Assembly (NCBI GenBank): GCA_013204985.1
Contig: JABMLG010000006.1
Coordinates: 62,001-126,000, forward strand
Direction of reading: 5' to 3'
Origin: Microbacteriaceae bacterium VKM Ac-2855
GTDB taxonomy: Bacteria > Actinomycetota > Actinomycetes > Actinomycetales > Microbacteriaceae
DNA length: 64,000 nt
Made by a program: the position numbers and the translations under genes. Positions 22,918-30,099 of this stretch are shown here, piece by piece (the stretch's first letter is position 1; each line of letters opens with the position of its first letter). The notes below the pieces were generated by a model. That model searched no databases, was not told the DNA's origin, and worked only from the letters and a program-made list of their open reading frames with translations.

Positions 22918-25833
22918 TTGAGTTCCACAGCATCCGAGACCCCGCAGCGTAAGAGACGGAGCGCTTTCGCCGTCACGGTCGTGATCGTGGCCGTTCTCGT
23001 CATCGCCTTCTTCATCTTCGCCGGACTGTACGCCGACGTCCTCTGGTACGACCAGGTGGGCTTCCTCTCCGTCCTCACCACGCAGTGGTGGGCGGCCGGC
23101 GCGCTCTTCGCCATCGGCTTCGTCGGGATGGCGATACCGACGTTCGTCAGCATCACGCTCGCCTACCGGTTGCGACCGGTGTACGCGAAACTCAACTCGC
23201 AGTTGGACCGTTACCAGCAGGTCATCGAGCCGCTTCGCCGACTCGCCACGGTCGGCATCCCGGTCGTGCTCGGGCTCTTCGCCGGCGTCTCCTCTGCCAC
23301 CCGCTGGCAGACCAGCCTGATGTTCGTGAACCGCACGCCCTCCGGAACGCCGGATCCGCAGTTCGGGCTCGACACGTCGTTCTACCTGTTCGAGCTGCCC
23401 TTCTATCAGGGCCTCGTCGGGTTCGTCTCCGCCGTTCTGATCGTCTGCGGCCTGGGCAGCCTCGCCACGAGCTATCTCTACGGCGCGATCCGCGTGAACG
23501 GTCGCGAGGTCCGGGTCTCGAAGTCCTCGCGCATCCAGCTGGCGATCATCGCCGCGCTCTACCTCCTGGTGCAGTCCGTCAGCGTCTGGCTCGACCAGTA
23601 CGCGACGCTGACCGCGACGGGTACCCGCATCACGGGCGCTTCGTACACCACGGTCAACGCCACGATCCCTGGTCTGCAGATCCTCGCCGGCATCGCCGCG
23701 CTGGTCGCGATCCTGTTCATCATCACCGCGTTCATCGGCCGCTGGCGCTTCCCGGTGATCGGTACTGCGCTGCTCATCGTGTGCAGCCTGCTGATCGGCT
23801 CCCTCTATCCGTGGGTCGTTCAGCGCTTCCAGGTCGTGCCGAGCGAGCGCACGCTGGAGGCCCAGTACATCCAGCGCAACATCGACATGACGCGTACCGC
23901 GTTCGGCGTCGATGATGTGGAGCAGATCGCCTACGACGCCACCACGGATGCGACGCAGGGCGCGCTGCGGTCGGATGCGACGACGACGGCCAACATCCGC
24001 ATCATGGACCCGACCAAGATCGTCGACGCCTTCTCTCAGCTGCAGCAGTTCCGTCAGTACTACAGCTTCGGCGACACCGACGGCACGCTCGATGTCGACC
24101 GGTACAACCTCGACGGCGCCACGCAGGACGCCGTCGTCGGTGTGCGCGAGCTGAACCAGGACGGCCTCGGCACCACGCCGAGCTGGTACAACCAGACCCT
24201 CGTCTACACCCACGGCTACGGCTTGGTCGCCGCCTACGGCAATCAGCGCGCCGCGAGCGGCGAGCCGGTCTTCATCGAATCCGGAGTGCCGACCACGGGG
24301 GATCTCGGCGATTACGAGCCGCGCATCTACTTCGGCGAGGATTCGCCCGAGTACTCGATCGTCGGTGGCGACGGTACGGCGAACGTCGAGCTCGACTACC
24401 CGTCGGGCACCGACGGCGAGGAGCAGACGTACACGACCTTCGACGGCGACGGCGGCCCCAAGCTCGACAACGTCTTCAAGAAACTGATCTACGCGATCAA
24501 GTTCCAGTCGGAGCAGGTCTTCCTCTCGGATGCGGTCAACGACCAGTCGCAGATCCTCTACGAGCGCGATCCGGTCGCGCGCGTCAAGAAGGTCGCGCCC
24601 TACCTGACGATCGACTCCGACCCGTACCCGACGATCGTCGACGGACGCGTCAAGTGGGTCATCGACGGCTACACCACCTCGGCGAACTACCCGTATTCGC
24701 GAATGGTCAGCCTCTCGCAGCAGATCTCGGACACGAACACGGTTCAGCAGTTCGCAGCCGATGACGTGAACTACATCCGCAACTCGGTCAAGGCCACGGT
24801 CGACGCCTACGACGGCTCGATCGAGCTGTACGCGTGGGACACCGAGGACCCGATCCTGCAGACCTGGCAGAAGATCTTCCCGACCACGGTCACGTCCATC
24901 GCGGACATGCCTGCCGAGCTGATCAGCCACGTGCGCTATCCGGAGGACCTCTTCAAGGTGCAGCGCTCGATCCTCGGTCAGTACCACGTGACCGATGCGG
25001 GTTCCTTCTACTCGGGGGACGACGCATGGTCCACCCCGAACGAGCCGACTACGAACACGACGGCGACGGGCGCGACCGCGGCAGACACCTCGCTGCAACC
25101 GCCCTACTACCTGACGCTCCAGGCGCCGGGTCAAACCACCCCCGCCTACTCGCTGTACTCCACGTACATCCCGAGTACAACGGCGGGCGGCACCAGTCGA
25201 AACGTGCTGACCGGCTATCTGGTCGCCGATTCGGATGCCGGCTCCACGGCCGGCGCCGTCGCCGAGGGCTACGGCAAGCTGCGCTTGCTCGAGCTCCCCA
25301 AGGACGACACGGTGCCCGCACCGGGCCAGGTGCAGAACTCGTTCAACTCCGATCCCACGGTGGCGAACGAACTGAACATCCTGGGTCGAGGCGACTCGAG
25401 CGTGATCAGGGGCAACCTGCTCACGCTGCCGGTGGGCGGCGGTCTGCTCTACGTGCAGCCGATCTACGTGCAGTCGACCGGAACGTCCGCGTATCCGCTG
25501 CTGCAGAAGGTGCTCGTCTCGTTCGGTGACAAGATCGCGTTCGAGGACACGCTCGACGCGGCCCTCGACAGCCTCTTCGGCGGCGATTCGGGTGCGGATG
25601 CGGGAGACACCGGCACCGAGGTGGATCCGACGACACCGCCTGACGGTTCGACCGATACGCCCGACACGGGCGCCATTGATCAGACCGCTCTGCAGACGGC
25701 TCTGTCGGATGCATCGGCCGCGCTGTCGGAGCGCGACGCGGCTCTGAAGGCCGGCGACTTGACCGCCTTCGCGGAGGCGGATGCGAAGCTGACCGATGCG
25801 ATCAGCCGCGCGCTCGCGGCCGACGGGCAGTAG
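22918..25833 (+). CDS. UPF0182 family large membrane protein
   Basis: The 971-residue protein matches the UPF0182 (COG1615) family, found beside the PDZ-Lon gene in actinobacteria (Rv3193c). About seven membrane helices occupy residues 15-310 (AVTVVIVAVLVIAFFIFAGL first), followed by a large extracytoplasmic domain with DRYNLDG, YTHGYGLVAAYGN and YPEDLFKVQ segments. An acidic Asp/Thr-rich linker (about 885-920) and a short Ala-rich helix close the protein. Function is unknown. Two TTG starts are possible (22897, 22918); 22918 was chosen because GGAGCAAGAGG precedes it at proper spacing. A TACGAT at 22871-22876 may be its -10. Confidence 0.9.
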   Translation: MSSTASETPQRKRRSAFAVTVVIVAVLVIAFFIFAGLYADVLWYDQVGFLSVLTTQWWAAGALFAIGFVGMAIPTFVSITLAYRLRPVYAKLNSQLDRYQQVIEPLRRLATVGIPVVLGLFAGVSSATRWQTSLMFVNRTPSGTPDPQFGLDTSFYLFELPFYQGLVGFVSAVLIVCGLGSLATSYLYGAIRVNGREVRVSKSSRIQLAIIAALYLLVQSVSVWLDQYATLTATGTRITGASYTTVNATIPGLQILAGIAALVAILFIITAFIGRWRFPVIGTALLIVCSLLIGSLYPWVVQRFQVVPSERTLEAQYIQRNIDMTRTAFGVDDVEQIAYDATTDATQGALRSDATTTANIRIMDPTKIVDAFSQLQQFRQYYSFGDTDGTLDVDRYNLDGATQDAVVGVRELNQDGLGTTPSWYNQTLVYTHGYGLVAAYGNQRAASGEPVFIESGVPTTGDLGDYEPRIYFGEDSPEYSIVGGDGTANVELDYPSGTDGEEQTYTTFDGDGGPKLDNVFKKLIYAIKFQSEQVFLSDAVNDQSQILYERDPVARVKKVAPYLTIDSDPYPTIVDGRVKWVIDGYTTSANYPYSRMVSLSQQISDTNTVQQFAADDVNYIRNSVKATVDAYDGSIELYAWDTEDPILQTWQKIFPTTVTSIADMPAELISHVRYPEDLFKVQRSILGQYHVTDAGSFYSGDDAWSTPNEPTTNTTATGATAADTSLQPPYYLTLQAPGQTTPAYSLYSTYIPSTTAGGTSRNVLTGYLVADSDAGSTAGAVAEGYGKLRLLELPKDDTVPAPGQVQNSFNSDPTVANELNILGRGDSSVIRGNLLTLPVGGGLLYVQPIYVQSTGTSAYPLLQKVLVSFGDKIAFEDTLDAALDSLFGGDSGADAGDTGTEVDPTTPPDGSTDTPDTGAIDQTALQTALSDASAALSERDAALKAGDLTAFAEADAKLTDAISRALAADGQ

Positions 25834-25840
25834 TCGAGCG

Positions 25841-26431
25841 ATGGTCCAGGTGGACCGAGGCGCGCACCTCACCGCAGGGGAGTGGCTCGATGTGAATCGG
25901 GCACTGTGGGAGGAGCGCGCCTCGTCCTCCATCGCAGGCGCGCCGGTGGCGCGCATCCCGGACGGCGCGCGCGTCTTGTACGTGCAGTGCGGGACGGGCT
26001 CCGCTGCCCTCGATCTCGCCGCAGCAGGTTCCGATGTTGTCGGCCTCGACTTCTCGATGCCGGCCGTTCGACGTGCTCGAGCGGATGCGGTCGAGCGCGA
26101 TCTCGTCGATCGCACGCGCTTCCTCTGCGCGAACGTGTACGAAGCACGACACATGCTGCCCGAGCCCGACTCCTTCGACGTCGTCCTCACGCGATGGAGT
26201 TCCCTCTCGTGGCTTCCTGACATGCAGGAGTGGGCCCGGATCGTCGAGTGGTACCTCGCGCCCAACGGCATGGTTCAGTGCGTCGACGTGAACGCCGATG
26301 CGCCCGTCGAACGTTCCGGCTTCCGCTGGACCCACACGCCGGCTGAGGTCGCTGCAGCGCTCGAGGCGACCGGGCTGCGGGGCGATGGTTCGTTCGCAAC
26401 GGCGATCATGGCGGGCAAGCCGGGCCGCTGA
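25841..26431 (+). CDS. Class I SAM-dependent methyltransferase, short
   Basis: The 196-residue protein has the Rossmann motif I VLYVQCGTGSAALDLAAAG (about 47-65) followed by VVGLDFS (motif II acidic residue), an RTRFLCANVYEA post-II segment and the FDVVLTRWSSLSWL region corresponding to motif IV. The N-terminal GEWLDVNRALWEERA helix is typical of small-molecule methyltransferases. Motif I reads QCGTGS instead of the usual GCGTG, and the C-terminal substrate-cap region is short (family members are often 240-280 residues), so activity is uncertain. The ATG at 25841 is 7 nt after the UPF0182 stop, and no good Shine-Dalgarno is visible. Substrate unknown. Confidence 0.75.
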   Translation: MVQVDRGAHLTAGEWLDVNRALWEERASSSIAGAPVARIPDGARVLYVQCGTGSAALDLAAAGSDVVGLDFSMPAVRRARADAVERDLVDRTRFLCANVYEARHMLPEPDSFDVVLTRWSSLSWLPDMQEWARIVEWYLAPNGMVQCVDVNADAPVERSGFRWTHTPAEVAAALEATGLRGDGSFATAIMAGKPGR

Positions 26432-26440
26432 CATCTCGAT

Positions 26441-26469
26441 TTGCACTCCGCCCGGAAGTCACGTAGTGT
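26441..26469 (+). promoter_or_regulatory. Sigma-70-type promoter of the first initiator tRNA
   Basis: TTGCAC (26441-26446), a 17-bp spacer and TAGTGT (26464-26469) place the start about 6 nt before the tRNA at 26482. This is the clearest two-box promoter in the window. Confidence 0.65.
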
Positions 26470-26481
26470 TTCCTCTTGTGC

Positions 26482-26555
26482 CGCGGGGTGGAGCAGTTCG
26501 GTAGCTCGCTGGGCTCATAACCCAGAGGTCGCAGGTTCAAATCCTGTCCCCGCAA
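26482..26555 (+). tRNA. Initiator tRNA-Met (CAT), copy 1, CCA not encoded
   Basis: The acceptor stem starts with C and ends with A (C1:A72 mismatch), and the anticodon stem has three consecutive G:C pairs (CTGGG, loop CTCATAA, CCCAG). Both are initiator hallmarks. The T-loop GGTTCAAATCC is normal. After the discriminator A the DNA reads CAG, so CCA must be added by nucleotidyltransferase. The 74-nt body is identical to the copy at 26788. Confidence 0.97.
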
Positions 26556-26571
26556 CAGTGTTCGAAAGAAC

Positions 26572-26614
26572 AACACGAAATCCCGGTCGCTTTGCGACCG
26601 GGATTTCGTGTTTA
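26572..26614 (+). terminator. Strong stem-loop terminator after the first tRNA
   Basis: A perfect 19-bp stem (26572-26590 with 26594-26612) with a TTT loop is built around the arm ATCCCGGTCGC. It starts 16 nt after the tRNA. The last bases are TTT, giving a minimal U-tract. Confidence 0.85.
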
Positions 26615-26621
26615 ACCCCTT

Positions 26622-26694
26622 CGCGAGGGACCCCTTCCGTGCGCGAGGGACCCTCCCAGCGCGGGTCCGACGCGCACGGAAGGGGTCCCTCGCG
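26622..26694. repeat. Perfect 24-bp inverted repeat between the two tRNA genes
   Basis: The left arm (26622-26645, core GAGGGACCCCTTCCGTGC) and right arm (26671-26694) are exact reverse complements around a 25-nt spacer. The spacer starts with a partial direct copy of the left arm (AGGGACCC). No ORF or start signal is associated. Transcribed, it would form one very stable hairpin. It could be a palindromic repeat element, a second terminator or a footprint of the tRNA duplication. Confidence 0.85.
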
Positions 26695-26787
26695 GGAGGC
26701 GTGGACGGCGAAGAGCCACCGCGAGCCAGGTGGCCTGTAACCTGCGCGAAACACGAGCGTCATTGTCGTGTAAAGTAATACATGTGC

Positions 26788-26864
26788 CGCGGGGTGGAGC
26801 AGTTCGGTAGCTCGCTGGGCTCATAACCCAGAGGTCGCAGGTTCAAATCCTGTCCCCGCAACCA
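26788..26864 (+). tRNA. Initiator tRNA-Met (CAT), copy 2, CCA encoded
   Basis: Identical to the copy at 26482 over the 74-nt body, including C1:A72 and the three G:C pairs of the anticodon stem, but followed by an encoded CCA (26862-26864). Its upstream region is unusually AT-rich for this window (GTAAAGTAATACATG), consistent with a -10 region, though no good -35 is visible. Confidence 0.97.
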
Positions 26865-26896
26865 TTGATCGGTAACAAAGCCGTCGCACCGACTCC

Positions 26897-26927
26897 AGAG
26901 TCCCGCCCTCCTCGAGGGCGGGGCTCT
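26897..26927 (+). terminator. Stem-loop terminator after the second tRNA
   Basis: A 14-bp stem (26897-26910 with 26914-26927, one G-T pair) closes on a CTC loop and is followed by CGTCGTTGTTG. It starts 32 nt after the tRNA. Confidence 0.75.
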
Positions 26928-26978
26928 CGTCGTTGTTGCCGTACTCACAGCCCTAACGCACCACACAGAAAGCACAGC

Positions 26979-27305
26979 ATGTCCCGCGCACTGCCCACCC
27001 GTCGAGCACTTCGGATCCTTCGGGCAGCCCACCCGAACATCCGACGTGACGCTCTGCTGAGCGTGAACCTCGACGACGAGGGTCTCGTCGAGCGGGTCAG
27101 CTACCGCGGGATCCGTGGCGGAGTCGCGTTCCTGGTCGACCACGGCACCGGCGACCTCTTCGAGGTGCCCGCCGGTCGCTCCAGCGCGATGAACCTGCGC
27201 AGCATCCGCGACCGTGCACTGCGTCCGGTCGCCCGTGTCGGTTCCAGCCGGCCGCGTCGCACCGCCTGGTTCCCTCGGCGTCCGAATTCGGCGCCCGCGG
27301 CCTGA
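26979..27305 (+). CDS. Hypothetical protein, 108 aa
   Basis: I do not recognise a family. The protein begins MSRALPTRRALRILRAAHPN and has a conserved-looking centre with strands RVSYRGIRGGVAFLVDHGTG and DLFEVPAG, then a basic tail (RPVARVGSSRPRRTAWFPRR). The high Arg content suggests nucleic-acid contact, but this is a guess. The ATG was selected for an AGAAAG element 6 nt upstream. It stands alone between the second tRNA terminator and the convergent VOC gene, and its stop codon begins a 10-bp tandem repeat. Confidence 0.55.
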   Translation: MSRALPTRRALRILRAAHPNIRRDALLSVNLDDEGLVERVSYRGIRGGVAFLVDHGTGDLFEVPAGRSSAMNLRSIRDRALRPVARVGSSRPRRTAWFPRRPNSAPAA

Positions 27306-27333
27306 ACCGCAGCGAACCGCAGCGAACCGCACC
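27304..27333 (+). repeat. 10-bp tandem repeat (GAACCGCAGC), 3 copies from a stop codon
   Basis: GAACCGCAGC (27304-27313, 27314-27323) is followed by GAACCGCACC (27324-27333). The first GA belongs to the TGA stop of the preceding gene. Confidence 0.85.
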
Positions 27334-27354
27334 GCACCGTCGGTTCGCGCCGCG

Positions 27355-27738
27355 TCAGTTCTGCAGCACCGACAGCACGTTCCCGGCCGGGTCCCGGAAC
27401 CACGCGATGTCCGGCCCGCGGTCGTGCGCCTTTCCGCGCATGATGCCGCGGCCATCGGTCGGCATGTCGTCGTAGATGGTGGTCACGACTCCCGCTGCGT
27501 TGAGCTCCGTCACCGCCGCGTCGATGTCGTCGACCTCGAAGTTCAGGATCGTGAAGGTCGCGGGCTCGTGGTTCTGCTTCGGATAGGCGATCACGTATCC
27601 GCCACCGGGTAGCTGGATCGCCAGGATTCCGCTCCCGCTGTCCGTGACCTCGAGACCGAGCGAGCCGGCGTAGAACGCTCGGGCCGCCTCGGTGTCGTCG
27701 ACGCTGAATCCGCTGAAGGCGCTGGTGGGGGTGAACAT
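27355..27738 (-). CDS. VOC (glyoxalase/bleomycin resistance) family protein
   Basis: The 127-residue protein has the paired beta-alpha-beta-beta-beta units of the vicinal oxygen chelate fold: GFSVDDTEAARAFYAGSLGL with EVTDSGSGILAIQLPGGGYV in the first half, and TILNFEVDDIDAAVTEL with DIAWFRDPAGNVLSVLQN in the second. Metal-site residues are not fully conserved by eye, and substrate and reaction are unknown. A TAGCGT -10 element (27745-27750) lies 6 nt before the ATG, so the mRNA is probably leaderless. Confidence 0.88.
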   Translation of the reverse strand: MFTPTSAFSGFSVDDTEAARAFYAGSLGLEVTDSGSGILAIQLPGGGYVIAYPKQNHEPATFTILNFEVDDIDAAVTELNAAGVVTTIYDDMPTDGRGIMRGKAHDRGPDIAWFRDPAGNVLSVLQN

Positions 27739-27744
27739 GGCCTC

Positions 27745-27750
27745 ACGCTA
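27745..27750 (-). promoter_or_regulatory. -10 element TAGCGT, leaderless promoter
   Basis: TAGCGT on the minus strand is 6 nt before the ATG of the VOC gene (27738). Confidence 0.5.
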
Positions 27751-27820
27751 CTCCCGCACGCCGCGGTCGAAGGGTCGGGATCCCCGGCCGATGGATGAAC
27801 GTACGCTATCCTCGTCCAGG

Positions 27821-28798
27821 ATGCGGAAGGTGGACGCGGTGGCGGATGTGAACGGTACGACGGAACAGAACGGCTCTGTCGTCCCCACTCGTCGCTCGCT
27901 CCGCGAGGCCGAGGCCACGCTCGCACGGTCCGACCTCCGCTCGGTCGCCATCGCTCGCCCGGTCGCGGCGCCTCGGACGGCATCGTCTCCTCTTCCCCTG
28001 ACGCCCGCCCCGCGGCGTCGACCCCGCGTCCTGCGCTCGATCGTCAGCGCCGCGGCGGTCACCGTCGTCGCCGGACTCGTCGCCGTCGCCTCGCTGCCGG
28101 CGTATTCGTTCAATCCGGACATCGACTCGCAGGCGTCGGCCGACGCCGCAGCCGAGCTGCGCAAGACGAACATCCAAGAGCTCACGGTCGCCTCGAATGC
28201 GGCGCAGGAGCAGATCATCCGCGACTCGTTCACGGCCCCGACCCAGGCCGAGCTCGATGCCGCCGCAGCGCAGGCCGCTGCTCTCGCAGCTGCGGCGGCG
28301 AAAGCGGCAGCGGATGCCGAAGCCGAAGCCGCTGCGAACGCCTCCGTCGCGAGCACGGGCAGCTACTCCACGGTCACCCCGCGCGAGGAGGGGGACGACT
28401 ACCCCTGGCGCGACCAGCTGACCGACGACGAGGGCCGCGGACTCTCGCCGTTGCGCTACTACTACCGCGAGTGCGTCGACTTCGTCGCGTGGCGCCTGAA
28501 CCGTGACGCCGGTTCGACGAGTGCGCCGTTCAAGTGGACCTGGGGCAACCTGACCCCCGGCGGCGGCAGCGCGTACGCCTGGGCCGGCCAGTGGGCCTCG
28601 CACGGCTGGGTGACGAGCAACACGCCCATCGCCGGCAGCGTCGCATGGTTCAACGGCAACCACGTCGCCTACGTACAGGCGGTCAACGCCGATGGCTCCG
28701 TCTCGCTCGAGGAGTACAACTGGGGCAACGATCACGCTTATCACACGCGGACGATCCCGGCGTCGAGCGTCCCGCTCTTCCTCTACCCGCCGAGCTGA
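27821..28798 (+). CDS. CHAP-domain secreted or surface cell-wall hydrolase-like protein
   Basis: The 325-residue protein has an Arg-rich cytoplasmic N-terminus, one membrane helix (about 72-92, SIVSAAAVTVVAGLVAVASL), an Ala/Glu-rich helical stalk (about 105-185) and a C-terminal CHAP domain. The catalytic Cys is in YYRECVDFVAWRLN (about 226), the His in GNHVAYVQAV (about 284) and a polar residue in LEEYNWGNDHAYH. CHAP domains cleave peptidoglycan peptides, so it may act in wall turnover or division. The ATG at 27821 lies 8 nt after a TATCCT hexamer (27807-27812). A GTG at 27839 preceded by GGAAGGTGG is an equally good start. Confidence 0.85.
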   Translation: MRKVDAVADVNGTTEQNGSVVPTRRSLREAEATLARSDLRSVAIARPVAAPRTASSPLPLTPAPRRRPRVLRSIVSAAAVTVVAGLVAVASLPAYSFNPDIDSQASADAAAELRKTNIQELTVASNAAQEQIIRDSFTAPTQAELDAAAAQAAALAAAAAKAAADAEAEAAANASVASTGSYSTVTPREEGDDYPWRDQLTDDEGRGLSPLRYYYRECVDFVAWRLNRDAGSTSAPFKWTWGNLTPGGGSAYAWAGQWASHGWVTSNTPIAGSVAWFNGNHVAYVQAVNADGSVSLEEYNWGNDHAYHTRTIPASSVPLFLYPPS

Positions 28799-28805
28799 TC
28801 GCGCC

Positions 28806-30008
28806 TCAGCGCGCGAGGGACGCGGAGGCGAGACCGTCGACGGCCCGCTCCAGCACGTCGACGCGCTTGCAGAACGCGAAGCGGACGAGCGAGGAGTAGT
28901 CCGCACGATCCTTCGGAGCGCAGAACGCCGAAACCGGCACCGCGACCACACCGGCTCGCTCCGGGAGGGCGCGGCACAACGCGACTCCATCGGTATAGCC
29001 CAGAGGCGCAGCGTCGGCGACGACGAAGTAGCTGCCGGCCGACGGCGCGACGCGGAAGCCGGCTGCCGCCAGCCCGGCCGAGAGCAGGTCGCGTTTGCGG
29101 CGCAGCGTGTCGGCGATGCCGCGATAGAAATCGTCTCCGAGACCCAGCCCGAGCGCAACGGCCTCCTGGAACGGGCTGCCGCTGACGTAGGTGAGGAACT
29201 GCTTGACCGCGAGGATCGCCGTCACCAGCTCGGGCGGGGCGATCACCCAGCCGATCTTCCAACCCGTGGTGCTGAACGTCTTGCCCGCGGAGGAGATCGT
29301 CACCGTGCGCGCGCGGGCTCCCGGAAGGGACGCGAGCGGCACGTGCGGGGAATCGAAGCGCAGGTGCTCGTACACCTCATCCGTCACGAGCAACGCGTCG
29401 TGCCGCTCGGCCAGTTCGACCAGCAAGGTGCGGGTCTCGGCGGGCAGGACGGCCCCGGTGGGGTTGTGCGGATCATTGACGAGGATGATCCGGGTTCGGT
29501 CCGAGACCGCGGCGCGCAGCTCGTCGTGATCGACGGAGAAATCGGGCAGACGCAGCCGTACCGTCACATGCCGCCCACCGGCGAGCGCGATCAGGGCGCC
29601 ATAGGCGTCGTAGTGCGGGGTGAACGTCACCACCTCGTCGCCGGGCTCGACCAGCGCGAGCAGGGTCGCCGCCAGAGCCTCGGTCGCGCCGGTGGTGACC
29701 AGCACCTCCCGATCCGGATCCGCGTCGAAGGCGTAGAACCGGCGTTGGTGCTCGGCGATGGCCGCGCGCAGCACCGGGAAACCGAGACCCGGCGGGTATT
29801 GGTTCACGCCGTCGGCGATCGCCGCGCGCGCGGCCTCGAGCACGATGCCGGGACCGTCCTCGTCGGGGAACCCCTGCCCGAGATTGATCGCGCCCGTGCG
29901 GGCGGCCAGCGCACTCATCTCGCTGAAGATCGTCGCTGCGACGGAGCCGTCCGCGCCGAGTAAGCCAGCGCCCTCGGCGGCGCGCGTCCATGGTCCGATC
30001 ACAGTCAT
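28806..30008 (-). CDS. Class I/II PLP aminotransferase (DapC-like)
   Basis: The 400-residue enzyme closely follows the actinobacterial DapC (Rv0858c) pattern: IFSEMSALAARTGAINLGQG then FPDEDGPG, VNQYPPGLGFPVLRAAIAEH, NDPHNPTGAVL and the PLP Schiff-base Lys in SSAGKTFSTTGWKIGW (about 244), with VRFAFCKR near the C-terminus giving the carboxylate-binding Arg. The likely reaction is succinyl-diaminopimelate transamination in lysine/peptidoglycan synthesis, though methionine or kynurenine aminotransferase activity in this fold cannot be excluded. The start at 30008 is preceded 6 nt upstream by CAAAAT. No other lysine genes are adjacent. Confidence 0.88.
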   Translation of the reverse strand: MTVIGPWTRAAEGAGLLGADGSVAATIFSEMSALAARTGAINLGQGFPDEDGPGIVLEAARAAIADGVNQYPPGLGFPVLRAAIAEHQRRFYAFDADPDREVLVTTGATEALAATLLALVEPGDEVVTFTPHYDAYGALIALAGGRHVTVRLRLPDFSVDHDELRAAVSDRTRIILVNDPHNPTGAVLPAETRTLLVELAERHDALLVTDEVYEHLRFDSPHVPLASLPGARARTVTISSAGKTFSTTGWKIGWVIAPPELVTAILAVKQFLTYVSGSPFQEAVALGLGLGDDFYRGIADTLRRKRDLLSAGLAAAGFRVAPSAGSYFVVADAAPLGYTDGVALCRALPERAGVVAVPVSAFCAPKDRADYSSLVRFAFCKRVDVLERAVDGLASASLAR

Positions 30009-30099
30009 CGTTCCATTTTGCCGTAGCGCTTGCAGCCGCGTCATAAGAAACGCCCAGCTTCGATGGTCAAGCTGTCTTCGCTTGGAAGGAGCAGCACCC

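Noticed and set aside
22894-26271. Open frame of 1125 codons antisense to the UPF0182 gene
   Set aside because: No recognisable domain, Arg/Asp/Gly/His-rich shadow composition; the plus strand has clear family motifs.
25802-26446. Minus-strand frame overlapping the methyltransferase
   Set aside because: The plus strand carries SAM-binding motif I and the downstream acidic residue; the minus-strand translation has no pattern.
26700-26740. Hairpin GCCACC/GGTGGC (26715-26734) as a further regulatory element
   Set aside because: Only a 6-bp stem; common by chance in this base composition.
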